Notes under the pieces: generated by a model | Database searches by the model: none | What the model was told of the DNA's origin: nothing | The model's input: only the letters and a program-made list of their open reading frames with translations | Position numbers and translations under genes: made by a program | Shown: one piece after another, positions 62,923 through 64,000 of the stretch | Numbering within the stretch: the first letter of the stretch is position 1 | Layout of the letters: the number at the start of each line of letters is the position of its first letter | Assembly: GCA_900470195.1 (NCBI GenBank) | Contig: UEIJ01000022.1 | Coordinates: 27,833-91,832, forward strand | Length of the DNA: 64,000 nucleotides | Origin: Hyphomicrobiales bacterium | Lineage (GTDB): Bacteria; Pseudomonadota; Alphaproteobacteria; Rhizobiales; Rhizobiaceae | Direction of reading: 5' to 3'

Positions 62923-63414
62923 TCAGCCGTTCTTGACCTCGATGCGCTTGACCTTCGCCTGCGCCTCGGGAGTCTGGGGCAGCTTGATCGTCAGAACCCC
63001 GTTCTTGAAGGATGCCTGCGCCTTTTCGCCATCCACACCGGGAGGGAGCGGAATTGTCCGGTAGATCGCGCCGTAGCTGCGCTCGGACAGGTAATACCCC
63101 TTTTTCTCCTCCTGGCGCTCGATCTTCTTCTCCCCCTTCACAGTCAACATGTCATCGTTGACCGTTACCTCGATGTCTTTCATCTCCATGCCCGGCAGCT
63201 CGATCGATACTTCGATTGCCTTGTCGGTCTCGACCACGTCAGATTTCGCTTCGCCGCTGCCAAAGGGCCATTCGAAATGACCGACCCGGTTCCAGAAGTT
63301 CTCGAACACATGGTTCATTTCGCGCTGGAGTGTCGCGATCGGGTTGTCTTCGCTGCTCTTGGAATCTGGCGCGCCGTCCTTGCGCGCCCAGGGAATGAGG
63401 TCTTTGATCTGCAT
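62923..63414 (-). CDS. Hsp20 small heat shock protein
   Basis: A 163-aa alpha-crystallin-type protein: SDVVETDKAIEVSIELPGMEMKDIEVTVNDDMLTVKGEKK opens the core (about 58-97), then YGAIYRTIPLPPGVDGEKAQASFKNGVLTIKLPQ. The N-terminal MQIKDLIPWARK is typical of class-A-like rhizobial and tLST Hsp20. It holds denaturing proteins for refolding. 20 bp separate it from the next Hsp20 upstream. Confidence 0.92.
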   Translation of the reverse strand: MQIKDLIPWARKDGAPDSKSSEDNPIATLQREMNHVFENFWNRVGHFEWPFGSGEAKSDVVETDKAIEVSIELPGMEMKDIEVTVNDDMLTVKGEKKIERQEEKKGYYLSERSYGAIYRTIPLPPGVDGEKAQASFKNGVLTIKLPQTPEAQAKVKRIEVKNG

Positions 63415-63434
63415 GATATGGTCTCCTTCGGTTT

Positions 63435-63833
63435 TCAGGCGCCCTTGACGGCGATCCTTTTCGGCTGCGCTTCAGGGGCTCGGGGGAGCGTCAGGTTGAG
63501 GACACCTCCACGCATCTCCGCTTCGATCCTGTCGGGGTCGAAGTCCTCGGAAAGCGTGAAGGCACGCTCGAAATCGCCCTCGCCATATTCGGCGTAGGCA
63601 AGTTCCAGGTTTACCGGTCGCATTGGGTCAACCTTGCCGCGGATCGTCAGCACGCGGTTTTCAAGCGTGATTTCGACCGCATCGGCGGCGACCCCAGGCA
63701 TTTCAAGCATCATGGAGACACCCTCATCGGTCTCGACGATATCGGTCAACGGGCGGTAGATGCGTCCGCCGCCGGTGGTCTCGGGCGAGTCGGTCGGCGT
63801 CTTGTCGGCGGCTTGCGTGATGTCGGTGCTCAT
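63435..63833 (-). CDS. second Hsp20 small heat shock protein
   Basis: A 132-aa Hsp20: RIYRPLTDIVETDEGVSMMLEMPGVAADAVEITLENRVLTIRGK, then FERAFTLSEDFDPDRIEAEMRGGVLNLTLPRAPEAQPKRIAV. It is shorter at its N-terminus than the first Hsp20. Sits in the same minus-strand operon. Confidence 0.92.
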   Translation of the reverse strand: MSTDITQAADKTPTDSPETTGGGRIYRPLTDIVETDEGVSMMLEMPGVAADAVEITLENRVLTIRGKVDPMRPVNLELAYAEYGEGDFERAFTLSEDFDPDRIEAEMRGGVLNLTLPRAPEAQPKRIAVKGA

Positions 63834-63847
63834 CGTTCCAGCTCCTC

Positions 63848-64000
63848 TCAGGCTGCCTTGATCTCGATTTTCTTCGGCTTTTCTTCCTCGGGCCGGGAGA
63901 TGACGATCCGTAATACGCCATTCGTCATCCTCGCCTCGACCTTGTCATCCGAAGCCGCGAACGGTAGGCGGATCGCGCGTGAAAACCTGCCGTAACCGCG
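63848..64000 (-). CDS. third Hsp20, partial (cut by window end)
   Basis: The last 50 codons of another alpha-crystallin protein: GRFSRAIRLPFAASDDKVEA, RMTNGVLRIVISRPEEEKPK, KIEIKAA then stop. The N-terminus lies beyond 64000. It ends 14 bp before the second Hsp20, which strengthens the operon reading. Confidence 0.88.
   Translation of the reverse strand, partial: RGYGRFSRAIRLPFAASDDKVEARMTNGVLRIVISRPEEEKPKKIEIKAA

Noticed and set aside
1..64000. CRISPR arrays, tRNA and rRNA genes
   Set aside because: No regularly spaced repeat array and no tRNA or rRNA signature was seen by eye in the window.

Overview
The window looks like one side of a conjugative plasmid (or chromid) of a Rhizobiales/Hyphomicrobiales alphaproteobacterium. 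The reasons are a complete repABC replication-partition unit (44.3-47.9 kb) with its counter-transcribed RNA, a traI acyl-homoserine-lactone synthase gene under pTi-like tra boxes (48.1-48.9 kb), and a full trb mating-pair operon in Ti-plasmid order (48.9-58.6 kb). The backbone is GC-rich. Several inserted blocks look more A+T-rich by eye.

Layout. 0.1-6.7 kb and 10.5-18.2 kb: a plasmid accessory/establishment cluster, mostly on the minus strand (ArdC antirestriction protein, several DUF proteins, a large ParB-like protein, a 1704-aa methylase-helicase fusion, DUF3085, DUF1419, DUF3991/Toprim). Between them, at 7.0-10.5 kb, lie toxin-antitoxin modules (ParDE, DUF433/DUF5615, Fic), with a 230-bp partial duplication of the fic 5' end. 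18.8-21.8 kb: a bacterial ubiquitin-like conjugation operon (Ubl, E2, JAB-E1 fusion, DUF6527) with a divergent XRE regulator. 21.8-25.2 kb: a subtilisin-like protease and AAA+ ATPase pair. 25.3-25.7 kb: a decayed Tn3-type transposase. 25.75-32.7 kb: a restriction-modification system built on a GHKL (MutL/MORC-like) ATPase, an Mrr-helicase fusion, a cytosine methylase and Vsr. 32.9-33.9 kb: an HTH/PIN toxin-antitoxin pair. 34.0-40.6 kb: ScpB, DUF1403 and a tyrosine integrase gene that is split by an intact 3687-bp Tn3-family transposon with 38-bp inverted repeats and a TTCAG target duplication. 40.6-43.9 kb: a HigBA-like pair, a LysR regulator, an SDR and an NADP-binding reductase. 44.3-58.6 kb: repABC, traI and trb. 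58.6-60.2 kb: an IS graveyard. 60.2-64.0 kb: a heat/stress proteostasis operon (three Hsp20, PsiE, DegP-like, HtpX-like) cut by the window end. It resembles part of the transmissible locus of stress tolerance.

How it fits together. repABC maintains and partitions the plasmid, and traI plus the tra boxes should tie copy number and transfer to population density. The trb genes build the mating channel, and antirestriction genes help entry into a new host. Several toxin-antitoxin modules stabilise it. The cargo is defence (Ubl system, protease-ATPase pair, GHKL restriction system) and protein-damage tolerance. Relaxase, coupling protein and traR/traM are not in this window.
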